From the NCBI GenBank assembly GCA_964237235.1, contig CAXSGY010000006.1, forward strand, positions 124,001 to 188,000: a DNA stretch of 64,000 nucleotides, in the 5' to 3' direction. The position numbers and the translations under genes are program-made. The stretch comes from GCA-002050365 sp964237235 (lineage in GTDB: Bacteria; Acidobacteriota; Blastocatellia; Pyrinomonadales; Pyrinomonadaceae). The notes below the pieces were generated by a model that was given only the letters and a program-made list of their open reading frames with translations, was not told where the DNA came from and searched no databases. This document shows, in pieces, positions 9,143 to 17,436 of this stretch; positions within the stretch are counted from its first letter, which is position 1, and every line of letters starts with the position of its first letter.

Positions 9143-9722
9143 GCTGATAGGCACTACTGTATTTCCAGTCGCTTCGTTTTTCGCACAAGCCGGCTTTGAC
9201 CGGATTACTTTCGATGTAATCAATCGTTTTTTCAAAATGCTCGCGGTCGCGGATATAGCGGTCAAAATAATCTTCCTGCCAAAAACGACCGTTTCGACTA
9301 AGTATTTTGTTTGCCTGGTGCGCGGTGAAGGATTTGAAGCTTTTCATAATATCCGACAACGCGAAATCGTTCAGCGGCTTGATCAAAAAATGCGTGTGAT
9401 TCGGCATTATGACCCAAGAGATTAGCTTGTATCGAACGGCGTTGAAATAAAGCAGCGATTCGCGCACTTGTTCGGCGACGGGTTCTGTCTTCAAATAGCA
9501 TTCGCCGTAACTTTTATCCGGATAATTCGCCGACCGCTTAAAAATTTCTCTCTTTGCCTGTTCATTTGTTTGGTTTTCAAGCTCTTTTTTCCATCTTTCG
9601 ACAATTTCCCGCGGTAGAGCGTCGCCGAGATGCAGAGTAATAAATTGACAGATTTCTCCGCCGTCAAAATGCGGCAAATATCCGCGATGATGCCAGCCAA
9701 TCGGGTTTGATGAGTTTTGCAT
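9108..9722 (-). CDS. REP-associated tyrosine transposase (RAYT, Y1/IS200-like)
   Basis: A 204-residue single-strand transposase of the TnpA-REP group. The HUH motif is H109-T110-H111 in MPNHTHFLI, and the candidate nucleophilic tyrosines are Y152 and Y156 in FWQEDYFDRYIRD. The family hallmark IESNPVKAGL follows. Such enzymes cut single-stranded REP palindromes and are thought to spread them. Here the gene lies between two 125-bp palindromic elements, the presumed substrates, and its C-terminal residues are encoded by one of them. The frame is open up to 9815 but those codons lie in copy 3 of the repeat, so ATG 9722 is taken. It sits between pilA and pilR. Confidence 0.9.
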   Translation of the reverse strand: MQNSSNPIGWHHRGYLPHFDGGEICQFITLHLGDALPREIVERWKKELENQTNEQAKREIFKRSANYPDKSYGECYLKTEPVAEQVRESLLYFNAVRYKLISWVIMPNHTHFLIKPLNDFALSDIMKSFKSFTAHQANKILSRNGRFWQEDYFDRYIRDREHFEKTIDYIESNPVKAGLCEKRSDWKYSSAYQRSADGSSANER

Positions 9723-9734
9723 AAAGTTTCGAGG

Positions 9735-9859
9735 GGAGCGCGGACGGCTCGTCCGCCTCTCGAGCGCGGCGGCGCGAGATAAACCGTTGCCGTCAAATTG
9801 CGCGAAGGCAATCAAACAACTTCGCTTGCGCTTGTTGGTGGACGAGCCGTCCGCGCTCC
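9735..9859. repeat. RAYT-associated palindromic element, copy 3
   Basis: The third 125-bp copy in the same orientation, located 12 bp upstream of the RAYT start and ending 4 bp before the pilR stop codon. Its internal segment is more diverged than its ends, for instance GGCAATCAAACAACTTCGC where copy 2 has a different sequence. Confidence 0.92.
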
Positions 9860-9863
9860 TTTT

Positions 9864-11258
9864 TTATTCGCCGCTGCGCATTTGGGCGGAGAGCAAGCGG
9901 ATTTCGTGTTTGTCTAATAAATGCCGGAGCGAGCGGACGGGCATTTGCAACAGTTCGGCGGCGCGGGTTTGATTGCCGCCGGTTTGTTTTAAGGCTTCGA
10001 CGACGTAGGTTTTTTCGAGATTGTCGAGATGCGAAACGAGATTTATGCCGGTTTCGGGCAAATCGAATTCGGCACTGATGCGCGTCGGGTTGTAATTGGT
10101 GATGTGATCCGGCATTCGCTCGGGCTGGATTTCTCCGCCGCGTTCGAGCGCGACGGCGCGTTCGATGGTGTGTTCGAGTTCGCGGACATTGCCGTGCCAG
10201 GCGTAATTTTCCAAAAGCTGCATCGTTTTTTCGGAAATCGAAACTTGTCGTCCGGTTTGATCGCAGAATTTTTTGACGAAATGCGCGACCAGTTCGGGAA
10301 TGTCTTCGCGGCGTTCGCGCAAGGGCGGCAAAGCAATCGGAATGACCGAGATGCGGTAAAACAAATCTTCGCGGAACGTGCCGTCGGCGGACATCTGCTT
10401 TAAATCGCGGTTCGTCGCGGCGATGACGCGCGCGTCAATCGGCATCTCTTCGTGCGCGCCGACGGGGCGCACGCGGCGTTCCTGCAAAACTCTGAGAAGT
10501 TTGACCTGCATCGCGGGCGACATTTCGCCGATTTCGTCGAGGAAAATCGTGCCGCGGTTGGCGGCTTCAAACAAACCTTTGCGGTTGGCGTTCGCGCCGG
10601 TGAAAGAGCCTTTGACGTAGCCGAAAAGCTCGCTTTCCAGCAGCGTTTCAGTAAACGCGCCGCAGTTGATCGAGATAAAAGGTTTTTCGGCGCGCGGCGA
10701 CAAATCGTGAATTGCCCGTGCCGCCAGCTCTTTTCCGGTTCCCGATTCGCCCGTGATTAAAATCGTTGACTGCACTTCGGCGACGGTTTCGATCATTTGA
10801 TAAACCGCCTGCATTTTCGCCGAATGTCCGATGATGTTTTTGATGCTGCCGCGCATCCGCTGCGCTTTTTTGAAGGCTTTATTTTCGGCGATTAAGGTCT
10901 GCCGCTCGACGGCTTTTTTGACGATGATTTTCAGTTCTTCGACATCGAACGGCTTTTGAATAAAATCGTCCGCGCCGAGCTTGAACGCTTCGCGCGCCGT
11001 GTCCACGGTCGCAAACGCGGTCATCAAAACGACACCGATGTCCGGCGAAGTTTCGCGCACCGCACGGAGCAGTTCGATGCCGTCCATATCGGGCATCCGC
11101 ACGTCGGTGATAATCACCTCAGCCGGATCGTTTTCGAGCTGCTTGAGCGCGTCGCGTCCGTTCATCGCCGTGCGGATGCGATGACCGTCGCCTTCAAAAA
11201 CCAGTGTCAGAAGCTGTCTGTAACTTTGTTCGTCGTCAACGATTAGTAAATTTGACAT
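9864..11258 (-). CDS. pilR: sigma-54-dependent response regulator, PilR-type
   Basis: A 464-residue NtrC-family activator. The receiver domain (1-120) has D8/D9, phospho-acceptor D52 and K102. The AAA+ domain (about 140-370) has Walker A GESGTGKE at 170-177, the sigma-54 contact loop GSFTGA at 217-222 (consensus GAFTGA) and Walker B TIFLDEIGE around 237-245. A Fis-type helix-turn-helix ends the protein (about 425-455, GGNQTRAAELLQMP). Phosphorylated PilR would hydrolyse ATP to open RNA polymerase-sigma-54 complexes, most directly at the pilA promoter at 8854-8868. The sensor gene lies 225 bp upstream on the same strand. Confidence 0.9.
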   Translation of the reverse strand: MSNLLIVDDEQSYRQLLTLVFEGDGHRIRTAMNGRDALKQLENDPAEVIITDVRMPDMDGIELLRAVRETSPDIGVVLMTAFATVDTAREAFKLGADDFIQKPFDVEELKIIVKKAVERQTLIAENKAFKKAQRMRGSIKNIIGHSAKMQAVYQMIETVAEVQSTILITGESGTGKELAARAIHDLSPRAEKPFISINCGAFTETLLESELFGYVKGSFTGANANRKGLFEAANRGTIFLDEIGEMSPAMQVKLLRVLQERRVRPVGAHEEMPIDARVIAATNRDLKQMSADGTFREDLFYRISVIPIALPPLRERREDIPELVAHFVKKFCDQTGRQVSISEKTMQLLENYAWHGNVRELEHTIERAVALERGGEIQPERMPDHITNYNPTRISAEFDLPETGINLVSHLDNLEKTYVVEALKQTGGNQTRAAELLQMPVRSLRHLLDKHEIRLLSAQMRSGE

Positions 11259-11429
11259 TCGTTATTTTTTTTTTAGATTGGCAAGCTTCCGAAGTATTCG
11301 GAAATCAGATGCTTGATTTATTTTCACAGAAAACCGCCCGTTGTTTCAAGAATAAATTTTCGATTCGATTTTCCGGCGTTTTTGTTCGTCAGACTTTAAG
11401 CGTGAATCGTTGATTAAAAATCGCGGTAG

Positions 11430-11468
11430 CAGAATGGAGCGCAAGCAAGATGCTTACGCTCCATTCCG
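11430..11468. repeat. palindromic repeat between pilS and pilR
   Basis: The arms AATGGAGCGCAAGC and GCTTACGCTCCATT form a hairpin with a 5-nt loop and one mismatch. There is no T-run, so a REP-like element is more likely than a terminator. The rest of 11259-11483 shows no gene. Confidence 0.65.
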
Positions 11469-11483
11469 CTTCGCGCAATGTTT

Positions 11484-13268
11484 TCAAAGATTCGCATTTA
11501 ATTGTTTCGTCTCCGCGCTTTTTCGTTCGTGATTGACCTTCAAAAAATCTTCGAGGCGCGACGGTTTATATACTTTTTCGTTTTCTCCAACTTCGTCCGG
11601 CGCGTTTTGACTGTAATTGTTGGCGGGCAATTCGACCGTTATCGTCGTGCCTTCATTCTCCAAACTGCGGACGTTGATCGTGCCGTTGTGGTCGCGGACG
11701 ATCTGGTAAACGATTGATAAACCGAGACCTGTTCCGCCGGTCGTCGAAGTCGAAAACGGCTCAAAAAGCTGTTCGACTTGTTTGGCGGACATTCCGCAGC
11801 CGGTGTCTTTGAAGACGATTCTGACGCGCTCGTTTTTCAGTGTTTCGAGTTTGACCGAAAGCGTTCCGCCCGTTTCCATCGCCTGAATAGCGTTCCGCGC
11901 CAAATTCCAGAAGATTTGTTTGAGCTGTGTTTGATCGGCGGAAATCGTCACCGGACACTCCGGTAAATGCGATTCCAAACGGTGATTTTCCTTGACATCG
12001 GGGCTGTGTTTGAGCAGCGTGAACGTATCGTTAATCGCTTCGCACGCGTCGGTTTCGGCAAAATTGCTGACGCGCGGGCGGGCGTAAGTTAAAAAGTTTG
12101 TGATGATTTTATTCAGGCGGTCGGATTCGCGCAGGATAATTTCCATCAGAGACGCTTCGGCGGATTCGGGCGGCGTTTTGAGCTGCATAACCTGAATCGC
12201 GCCGCGCATCGCGCCGAGCGGATTGCGGATTTCGTGCGCCAAACCGGCGGCGACGCGCCCGACTGCCGCGAGACGGTCTTTGCGCCGCACGCTTTCTTCC
12301 ATCGAGCGAATTTCGGTCAAATCCTGAAACGTAATAATCAATCCGGTCGTCTCGCCGGATTCGCTAAACAAAGGCGAAATGCCGTAACCGACGCGCTTTG
12401 CAAAATTGTCGGGTGTCATCAAATCAATCTCGAAACGCGGCGGCTGGTCGCCCGTGTCGGTCGCTTCGAGCGAATCGGCAATCGGCAGATTGATGTTTCC
12501 GAACAGCGAATAAATTGATCTGCCGCGCATTTCTTCGGCGGAAAAGCCGGTGATTTCGACGGCGGTTTGATTAAACGTGTAAATATTTCCTTCCAAATCG
12601 GTCGTAATCAAACCCGAACGAATCGATTCGACGATGCGTTCGTGCAGCGCGCGCAAATTTGCCAGCGTTTTGTTGGCTTCGAGAAGTTGTTCGCCCGAAG
12701 CGTGCCGCGCCGAAAGACGCGAAGCGAGCAAGCCGACGACGAGAAAAACGACATCGTGCAAAGCGATTATCTGGAAAACTCTCGAAGTTTCCGGCGTAAC
12801 GGCGTTTGAAGGAACGACCGACGAAGCCGTCAGAGCCGATAAAACCGTGAACAAAAAAACGCAGAGCGAAGCCGTCAGAAGCGTTCCGTGCGCGCTCAAA
12901 AAAAATCCGGCAACGCTGATTAAAACGACGAACAGCGTAATATAAGGCGAGGTCAAATCGCCGGTGCGCCAGATCAGCCACGTAATTAAAAGCGCGTCGA
13001 GAAAAAACTGCACGCGAATTTGCCAGAGATAATTTTCGCTCAAACGGAGAACGAAAAAGTAAACGACGGTCAGTCCGACCGAAATTAAAAAGACGAAAAA
13101 CAAATCGCGCGGAAAATTTTCAAACGAAAGCCTGAGCTGTCCGCTGTTCCAAATCCACGCCGCGACCATCAGCAGAAAAATCGTCAAAAGCCGCCCGATA
13201 ATCAGCGTTTGAATGCGCTGCGTGATTTTCATATTGGCGGAAAAAACTTTTTCGTTTAGACTGAACAT
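11484..13268 (-). CDS. pilS: membrane sensor histidine kinase, PilS-type
   Basis: A sensor kinase of 594 residues from ATG 13268. About six transmembrane helices occupy the first 185 residues with very short loops, as in PilS, which senses within the membrane. A PAS domain follows (about 210-325, with GLITTDLEGNI and EITGFSAEEMRG). HisKA carries the phospho-histidine in LAHEIRNPLGAM (H345), and the HATPase domain has the N-box ARNAIQAM and G-boxes DTGCGM and GGTGLGLSI. The frame continues to 13313 but would then overlap the divergent cupin gene; ATG 13268 or 13232 is more credible. It probably phosphorylates PilR at D52. C-terminal residues after the ATPase domain (about 45) are charged and unconserved-looking. 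Confidence 0.87.
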   Translation of the reverse strand: MFSLNEKVFSANMKITQRIQTLIIGRLLTIFLLMVAAWIWNSGQLRLSFENFPRDLFFVFLISVGLTVVYFFVLRLSENYLWQIRVQFFLDALLITWLIWRTGDLTSPYITLFVVLISVAGFFLSAHGTLLTASLCVFLFTVLSALTASSVVPSNAVTPETSRVFQIIALHDVVFLVVGLLASRLSARHASGEQLLEANKTLANLRALHERIVESIRSGLITTDLEGNIYTFNQTAVEITGFSAEEMRGRSIYSLFGNINLPIADSLEATDTGDQPPRFEIDLMTPDNFAKRVGYGISPLFSESGETTGLIITFQDLTEIRSMEESVRRKDRLAAVGRVAAGLAHEIRNPLGAMRGAIQVMQLKTPPESAEASLMEIILRESDRLNKIITNFLTYARPRVSNFAETDACEAINDTFTLLKHSPDVKENHRLESHLPECPVTISADQTQLKQIFWNLARNAIQAMETGGTLSVKLETLKNERVRIVFKDTGCGMSAKQVEQLFEPFSTSTTGGTGLGLSIVYQIVRDHNGTINVRSLENEGTTITVELPANNYSQNAPDEVGENEKVYKPSRLEDFLKVNHERKSAETKQLNANL

Positions 13269-13297
13269 ATTTTGAACGGAAATCGGAGAACGGAAAA

Positions 13298-13651
13298 ATG
13301 GAAAATGCGTCAAAGTTTGACCAGAGACCCTGGGGAAATTATACGATTTTAGATGAAAGCGATTATTTCAAAGTTAAAAGAATCGAAGTTTTGCCGGGCA
13401 AGCGGCTCAGTTATCAGAAACACGCGCGTCGCTCGGAACATTGGTATGTCGTGCGCGGCATTGCTAAGGTAACATTAAACGGCAAAGAATTTCTAGTAAA
13501 AAGCGGCGAAGCGATTGACATTGCGGTCGGCACGGCGCACCGCGTCGAAAACTCCGAGCGGGATTTGCTGGTTTTCATCGAAACGCAGACCGGCGATTAT
13601 TTCGGCGAAGACGACATCGAAAGACTGGAAGACGATTTTGGGAGAAATTGA
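13298..13651 (+). CDS. cupin, mannose-6-phosphate isomerase type II-like
   Basis: A 117-residue single-domain cupin matching the C-terminal domain of bifunctional mannose-1-phosphate guanylyltransferase/phosphomannose isomerase. RPWGNYTIL, the metal-ligand stretch LSYQKHARRSEHWYVV and the closing IAVGTAHRVEN are all present. In the family it interconverts mannose-6-phosphate and fructose-6-phosphate or binds related sugars. The guanylyltransferase half is absent, so isomerase activity is inferred only from the domain. It is divergent from pilS with about 30 bp between them. Confidence 0.8.
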   Translation: MENASKFDQRPWGNYTILDESDYFKVKRIEVLPGKRLSYQKHARRSEHWYVVRGIAKVTLNGKEFLVKSGEAIDIAVGTAHRVENSERDLLVFIETQTGDYFGEDDIERLEDDFGRN

Positions 13652-13691
13652 TAATTGTCGGAAGCTCACTCAAAAACATTCATTAATCTTA

Positions 13692-13763
13692 AATTCTACA
13701 TTGTAAATTCGGCATTTTTACCGGATAAAAATTTAGAATGAAGAATGCCAAAGGTAGAATTCA
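13692..13763. repeat. imperfect inverted repeat, AT-rich
   Basis: AATTCTACATTG at the left and CAAAGGTAGAATT at the right are complementary with mismatches, around a core containing GGCATT and AATGCC. It fills part of the gap between the cupin and peptidase genes. It may be a decayed miniature element. Confidence 0.4.
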
Positions 13764-13883
13764 CGATCTTTGAGCCGGCTCTTAATAAATCGCCGGAATC
13801 ATTTAACGCTAATGAGACTTTTTATACCTATTCCCGATTGAATCCCGAACTTGGATGAATTTGTTGATAATCTTTGGTCTTTT

Positions 13884-15026
13884 TTAATGAGCAGTCCACG
13901 TTTGCCACGCCGCATCCGCCGCTTCGAAATCAGCGCGCAGGGCATTCCGCATTGCCGTCACGTCGGCTTGCGTCACCGGTCCGTCAGGCACGGGACGGGG
14001 CGGACGCGCGGTGCGGGCAGCGGTGCGTCCCTGTTCGATTTGGGCAGCCGTGACGGTTGCCTCTCTGTTCCAGATTTGCGACGCGGTTCCGACCGGAAAA
14101 TATGCACCGCCGTAGCCAAGATCGCAAGTATAAACGCCGCTCGCCCGCGACCACCGCATTTGTCCGGCACTGGTCAGCAAAAAAGGCAGTCGGGATGTCA
14201 TACTGACTCCGGCATCGTTCCAGTTCTGTAGATGCGGACGGTCGCCGACCGGTCCGCGAAAGGCTCCGACTTGCTGGCTGGTGCCGACCGCTCGCAAAAC
14301 ATCCCAAAATTTCGTTGATTCGCCGCGGAAGTCGGTTGCCGCATCCATTATATGAAACCAGGAGGTTTCATTTTCAACAACCGTCCCGTTTCTCCTTAGC
14401 CAACGGAGGTCCTTAAAACCGAGATCAACCGCCATACCGAAATTATGATTGCTTTCGCCCGGACCTGCATTGGTGACACCTCTCCCACTATTGAGCAGAT
14501 CATATTGTTGCTGAAAATTCCGCCGGTCGCCCTGCGCGGAAACGCTGACGGCGGTACCGTAAAGCGCGTACATACGGTTAATACAGTTAAGCACTTTAAC
14601 GCGAAAAGCAGGGGTAAAAGTCAGTGCGTTGGCAAGAGTGAGCTTTGCCTGAAGCTGTGCGTTGGTGGCGGCGACGTAAACCGTTTTGCCGCCGACGAGA
14701 ACCCGCATATCCGCAAATAACGGATCTACTTTTTCCAGCAGTTTAGCCCACGTCGCGTCGCCCGGATTAACAAGACCGGCGGTCGCATTCGGGACGCTCG
14801 CCAAAGGGGTGCCGTTCGCCGCAATAAAAACGTGATCGGTTTGAAAGTTTCGGATAGCCGTTTTTGTTCCATCGCCGACCGCTCCGTCGTAGCTTGAAAG
14901 ATACGGGGCAGCCGGTCTGTTGGGAGCCGCCGCTCTTTGGGTCTTTAACAAAATCGCCTGCACCAGAGCTGAATCGCTGAGCGAATTCGCTCCATTTTCG
15001 CCGACCGAACCGATAATTGATTGCAT
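13884..15026 (-). CDS. peptidoglycan-binding, LAS/M15-like peptidase
   Basis: A 380-residue protein. Residues about 15-75 look like a peptidoglycan-binding type 1 domain (SYDGAVGDGTKTAIRNFQ). The central part has SNHNFGMAVDL, matching the zinc-binding S-x-H-x-x-G-x-A-x-D motif of LAS metallopeptidases (M15, D-Ala-D-Ala or L-Ala-D-Glu peptidases); DRPHLQNW could give the second zinc histidine. A C-terminal tail of about 60 residues is rich in Ala, Arg and Pro. No signal peptide is seen, unusual for a wall hydrolase of the cell's own but normal for phage endolysins or injected effectors. The gene follows a small secreted protein gene by 23 bp. Family assignment is fair; target bond unknown. Confidence 0.65.
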   Translation of the reverse strand: MQSIIGSVGENGANSLSDSALVQAILLKTQRAAAPNRPAAPYLSSYDGAVGDGTKTAIRNFQTDHVFIAANGTPLASVPNATAGLVNPGDATWAKLLEKVDPLFADMRVLVGGKTVYVAATNAQLQAKLTLANALTFTPAFRVKVLNCINRMYALYGTAVSVSAQGDRRNFQQQYDLLNSGRGVTNAGPGESNHNFGMAVDLGFKDLRWLRRNGTVVENETSWFHIMDAATDFRGESTKFWDVLRAVGTSQQVGAFRGPVGDRPHLQNWNDAGVSMTSRLPFLLTSAGQMRWSRASGVYTCDLGYGGAYFPVGTASQIWNREATVTAAQIEQGRTAARTARPPRPVPDGPVTQADVTAMRNALRADFEAADAAWQTWTAH

Positions 15027-15049
15027 AATGGTTTATTTAGGGAACCAGA

Positions 15050-15550
15050 TTATTCGTAACAAGCAAAAGGCAGTATTTTTTCAGCGGCAACCGCTTTTCC
15101 CGCCCCGATCAACGACGCGGTCAATGTAATTGATTGACAGCCCGTGCGGTTAAGCCAAAACCCGACGAACGTATTCCCGTCGGCATCCGCCGGACCCAAC
15201 TTGCTCGCCTCGTTCAGCAATATTTTTTTGCCCGACTTTGCACCGAAAGGCTGGACCGCGCTTTCGGCGGCGGTCAGACGAACCTGGGCGTTGGCAGGAA
15301 TTGATCCTTTTGCGCCGAAACTGATTTTGACAACGATAAAAGTCGAAACCGATGCCAGCTCGCCGCTCGGCACATTTCCGAGTTCGGGAGCTTCTTTCGC
15401 CAGAACATTGTCGGAAAAATCTCCGGTCTTGCTGTTGAATAAACGCGCCTGAATATCTGTTATGACCGCCTGACCTTGGGCGGAGACTGGAATAAGCAGA
15501 AGAAAAACCGCGAAAATGACGACCGGTATAAATGTCGAAAAACGCTTCAT
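15050..15550 (-). CDS. secreted protein of unknown function
   Basis: A 166-residue protein with a clear signal peptide (about residues 1-27, ending SAQGQA). The mature part is a beta-rich single domain with only two cysteines (GCQSI and FACYE), which could form a disulphide. I recognise no family. It lies directly upstream of, and on the same strand as, the M15-like peptidase gene, so a shared transcript is likely. Whether it is a partner or immunity-type protein for the peptidase is open. Confidence 0.6.
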   Translation of the reverse strand: MKRFSTFIPVVIFAVFLLLIPVSAQGQAVITDIQARLFNSKTGDFSDNVLAKEAPELGNVPSGELASVSTFIVVKISFGAKGSIPANAQVRLTAAESAVQPFGAKSGKKILLNEASKLGPADADGNTFVGFWLNRTGCQSITLTASLIGAGKAVAAEKILPFACYE

Positions 15551-15648
15551 AAAATCAGCTCCAATAGATGAAAAGTGAATAAAAATACGGGTGTCAGCAA
15601 ATTGACGGATCGCATAAACGCTTTTTGCCTAAAAATTATTAATTTATT

Positions 15649-15690
15649 TGAAGCCCTTGCAAATTAAATTCTAATTTGCAAGGGCTTCGT
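15649..15690. terminator. intrinsic terminator after gmhB
   Basis: GAAGCCCTTGCAAATTA and TAATTTGCAAGGGCTTC form a perfect 17-bp hairpin with a 5-nt loop. It lies 12 bp beyond the gmhB stop on the minus strand; AT-rich flanks are on both sides. Confidence 0.75.
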
Positions 15691-15701
15691 TTAATTATCA
15701 A

Positions 15702-16244
15702 TTATCCGTTTTCAATTATCCGCTTCGCCGCTTCGAGCAGATTTTCCGCGACAACATCAGGCTTTCTTTTCAATTCGTCAACCGCTTTTTCGCCGTAGCC
15801 GGTTAAAACGAGCGCGGTTTTGATGCGGGCATTAAAGCCGGTTTCGATGTCAATCGCTTTGTCGCCGACGATCCAGGAATTTTCTAAATCAATCGAAAAA
15901 TGTTTCTGCGCCGCTTCGATCATACCGAGATTCGGCTTGCGGCAGGCGCAGCCGTCGGTCGGCAGATGCGGGCAGAAATAAAAAGCGTCGAGCTGTTCAT
16001 TCAAATCCGTCTGAATTTGCGCGTGGATGTCGCGCATCGCCGCTTCGGTGAAAATTTCGCGCCCGATTCCAGATTGATTCGTCACGACAATCACCAGAAA
16101 ATTATTTTCCTTTAACAGTCGAATCGCTTCGTCGGTATAGGAAAAAATCTGCAAATCTTCGAGCCGCGAAAGAAAATTGACTTCCTCGATCAAAGTTCCG
16201 TCGCGGTCTATAAATACTGTTTTTCTCTTCGGCTCGCTCATCAA
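15702..16244 (-). CDS. gmhB: D-glycero-beta-D-manno-heptose-1,7-bisphosphate 7-phosphatase
   Basis: A 180-residue HAD phosphatase of the GmhB/HisB-N type. The nucleophile motif is DRDGT (D13, D15) and motif II is VTNQSG. The zinc-binding loop is CPHLPTDGCACRKP, diagnostic for the subfamily, and motif IV is VGDKAID. It removes the 7-phosphate in ADP-heptose synthesis for LPS core. The adjacent upstream gene is a heptosyltransferase, with 16 bp between them, supporting a heptose role over histidinol-phosphate. It uses MMSEP or MSEP as start. Confidence 0.87.
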   Translation of the reverse strand: MMSEPKRKTVFIDRDGTLIEEVNFLSRLEDLQIFSYTDEAIRLLKENNFLVIVVTNQSGIGREIFTEAAMRDIHAQIQTDLNEQLDAFYFCPHLPTDGCACRKPNLGMIEAAQKHFSIDLENSWIVGDKAIDIETGFNARIKTALVLTGYGEKAVDELKRKPDVVAENLLEAAKRIIENG

Positions 16245-16260
16245 CGCAAAATTCTAACAT

Positions 16261-17292
16261 TCATTCGGAATTTAACAAATATACCGCTTTTTCAAACACT
16301 TCGTCTGCTGAAATCCGCGTCATACAGCGATGGTCAATCGGACAATCGCGCAGCATACACGGCGCGCATTCGACCGCTTTATAAATGATTTCGGCGTTCC
16401 AAGGTTTGGTTGTTTCCGGATTCGTCGGACCGAAAACAACGAGCGTTTTCGTTCCCGCCGCCGCCGCAATATGCGCCAAGCCCATATCGTTGGAAACGAG
16501 CAAAGCGGCGACGCTTAAAATCGCCGACGCTTCCGCCAAATCGGTTTTGCCGGTCAAAACAATCGGCTTTTTCTGCGATTTCTCAAAAACTTTCGTCGAA
16601 ACGTCAAGCTCGTTTTTCGCGCCGACTAAAACGACTTCGGCGTTTAATTCGACTTGCAACTTGTCGTTCAATTCCGCGTAGCTTTCCGTTTGCCAGCGTT
16701 TCGCCCGCGAATTGGTCGAACCGACACCGAGCGCGACGATTCTTTTCGACAAATCCGCGCCGTTCGCCGCCAAAATTTCACGCGCCTCGTTTTTTCGCTC
16801 GTCGGAAATTTGCAAATCGAAGTTTGGATTCTCCGTCGAAACGGTTTGCGTTCGGTTGATTGCGCGTTCAACTTCAGCGATTAAATTTAAATAGTAAAAC
16901 GCTTCGTGCCGTTCGTTTTTCCACGCCGGAATCGGCACGGCATCGGTTAATAGAAAATTTCGCGCTTCTTTGGCATAACCGATTCTTTTCGGAATGCGGG
17001 CGAGTTTGGCGACGAGCGCGGTTTCAAATGAGTTCGGTAATAAAACCGCCAAATCGAATTGTTTTTCGCGTAAAACTTTTGCCTGCGCGAGAACGTCTTT
17101 AAATTTTGAATCGCTTTTTTCAAACGTGAGAATTTCATCTATAAAATCCGCGTCTTCGTAAATGCCGCGCGCCCAATCGCGCGTCAGCAGAGAAATTTTC
17201 GCGGTTGATAAAACGCGGCGCAGCTCGCGCAAAGCGGGAATCTGCATTACCGCGTCGCCGATCCAATTTGTTCCGCGCACCAGGATTTTCAT
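16261..17292 (-). CDS. waaF: lipopolysaccharide heptosyltransferase II (GT9)
   Basis: A 343-residue GT-B glycosyltransferase of family 9. The N-terminus RGTNWIGDAVMQIPALREL is the classical WaaF signature. GVGSTNSRAKRW and NDMGLAHIAAAAGT form the nucleotide-sugar binding site, with FGPTNPETTKPW after it. A cysteine-rich C-terminal patch (CAPCMLRDCP...C) is commonly present in this group. It transfers heptose to the inner LPS core at the cytoplasmic face. It is followed by gmhB on the same strand. Confidence 0.88.
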   Translation of the reverse strand: MKILVRGTNWIGDAVMQIPALRELRRVLSTAKISLLTRDWARGIYEDADFIDEILTFEKSDSKFKDVLAQAKVLREKQFDLAVLLPNSFETALVAKLARIPKRIGYAKEARNFLLTDAVPIPAWKNERHEAFYYLNLIAEVERAINRTQTVSTENPNFDLQISDERKNEAREILAANGADLSKRIVALGVGSTNSRAKRWQTESYAELNDKLQVELNAEVVLVGAKNELDVSTKVFEKSQKKPIVLTGKTDLAEASAILSVAALLVSNDMGLAHIAAAAGTKTLVVFGPTNPETTKPWNAEIIYKAVECAPCMLRDCPIDHRCMTRISADEVFEKAVYLLNSE

Positions 17293-17365
17293 TTATCGTT
17301 CAGGCAGCCTCACACCAAAATCAAGAACGCCGCAATAACAAATCAATAAAACTGTTCACCATTAA

Positions 17366-17422
17366 TTATTCGCTGTTCCCTATCAACCAGGGAAACCTTT
17401 TTTATTGGTGAACAGCGAATAG
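17366..17422. repeat. inverted repeat between waaF and the epimerase gene
   Basis: TTATTCGCTGTTC (17366-17378) and GAACAGCGAATAG (17410-17422) are complementary. Further GTTCAC/AACAGTGAATAG copies lie next to them. A miniature palindromic element is likely; a weaker CCCT...AGGG hairpin followed by TTTTTT lies inside it and could also terminate plus-strand transcripts. Confidence 0.5.
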
Positions 17423-17436
17423 TCAACAGTGAATAG

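Noticed and set aside
8789..9265. 158-codon minus-strand ORF upstream of pilA
   Set aside because: It runs through the sigma-54 promoter and the palindromic element and overlaps the RAYT gene; its codons are a by-product of the repeat.
11430..11468. terminator for pilS
   Set aside because: The hairpin has no T-run on the minus strand, so read-through into pilR is expected; it was kept as a repeat.
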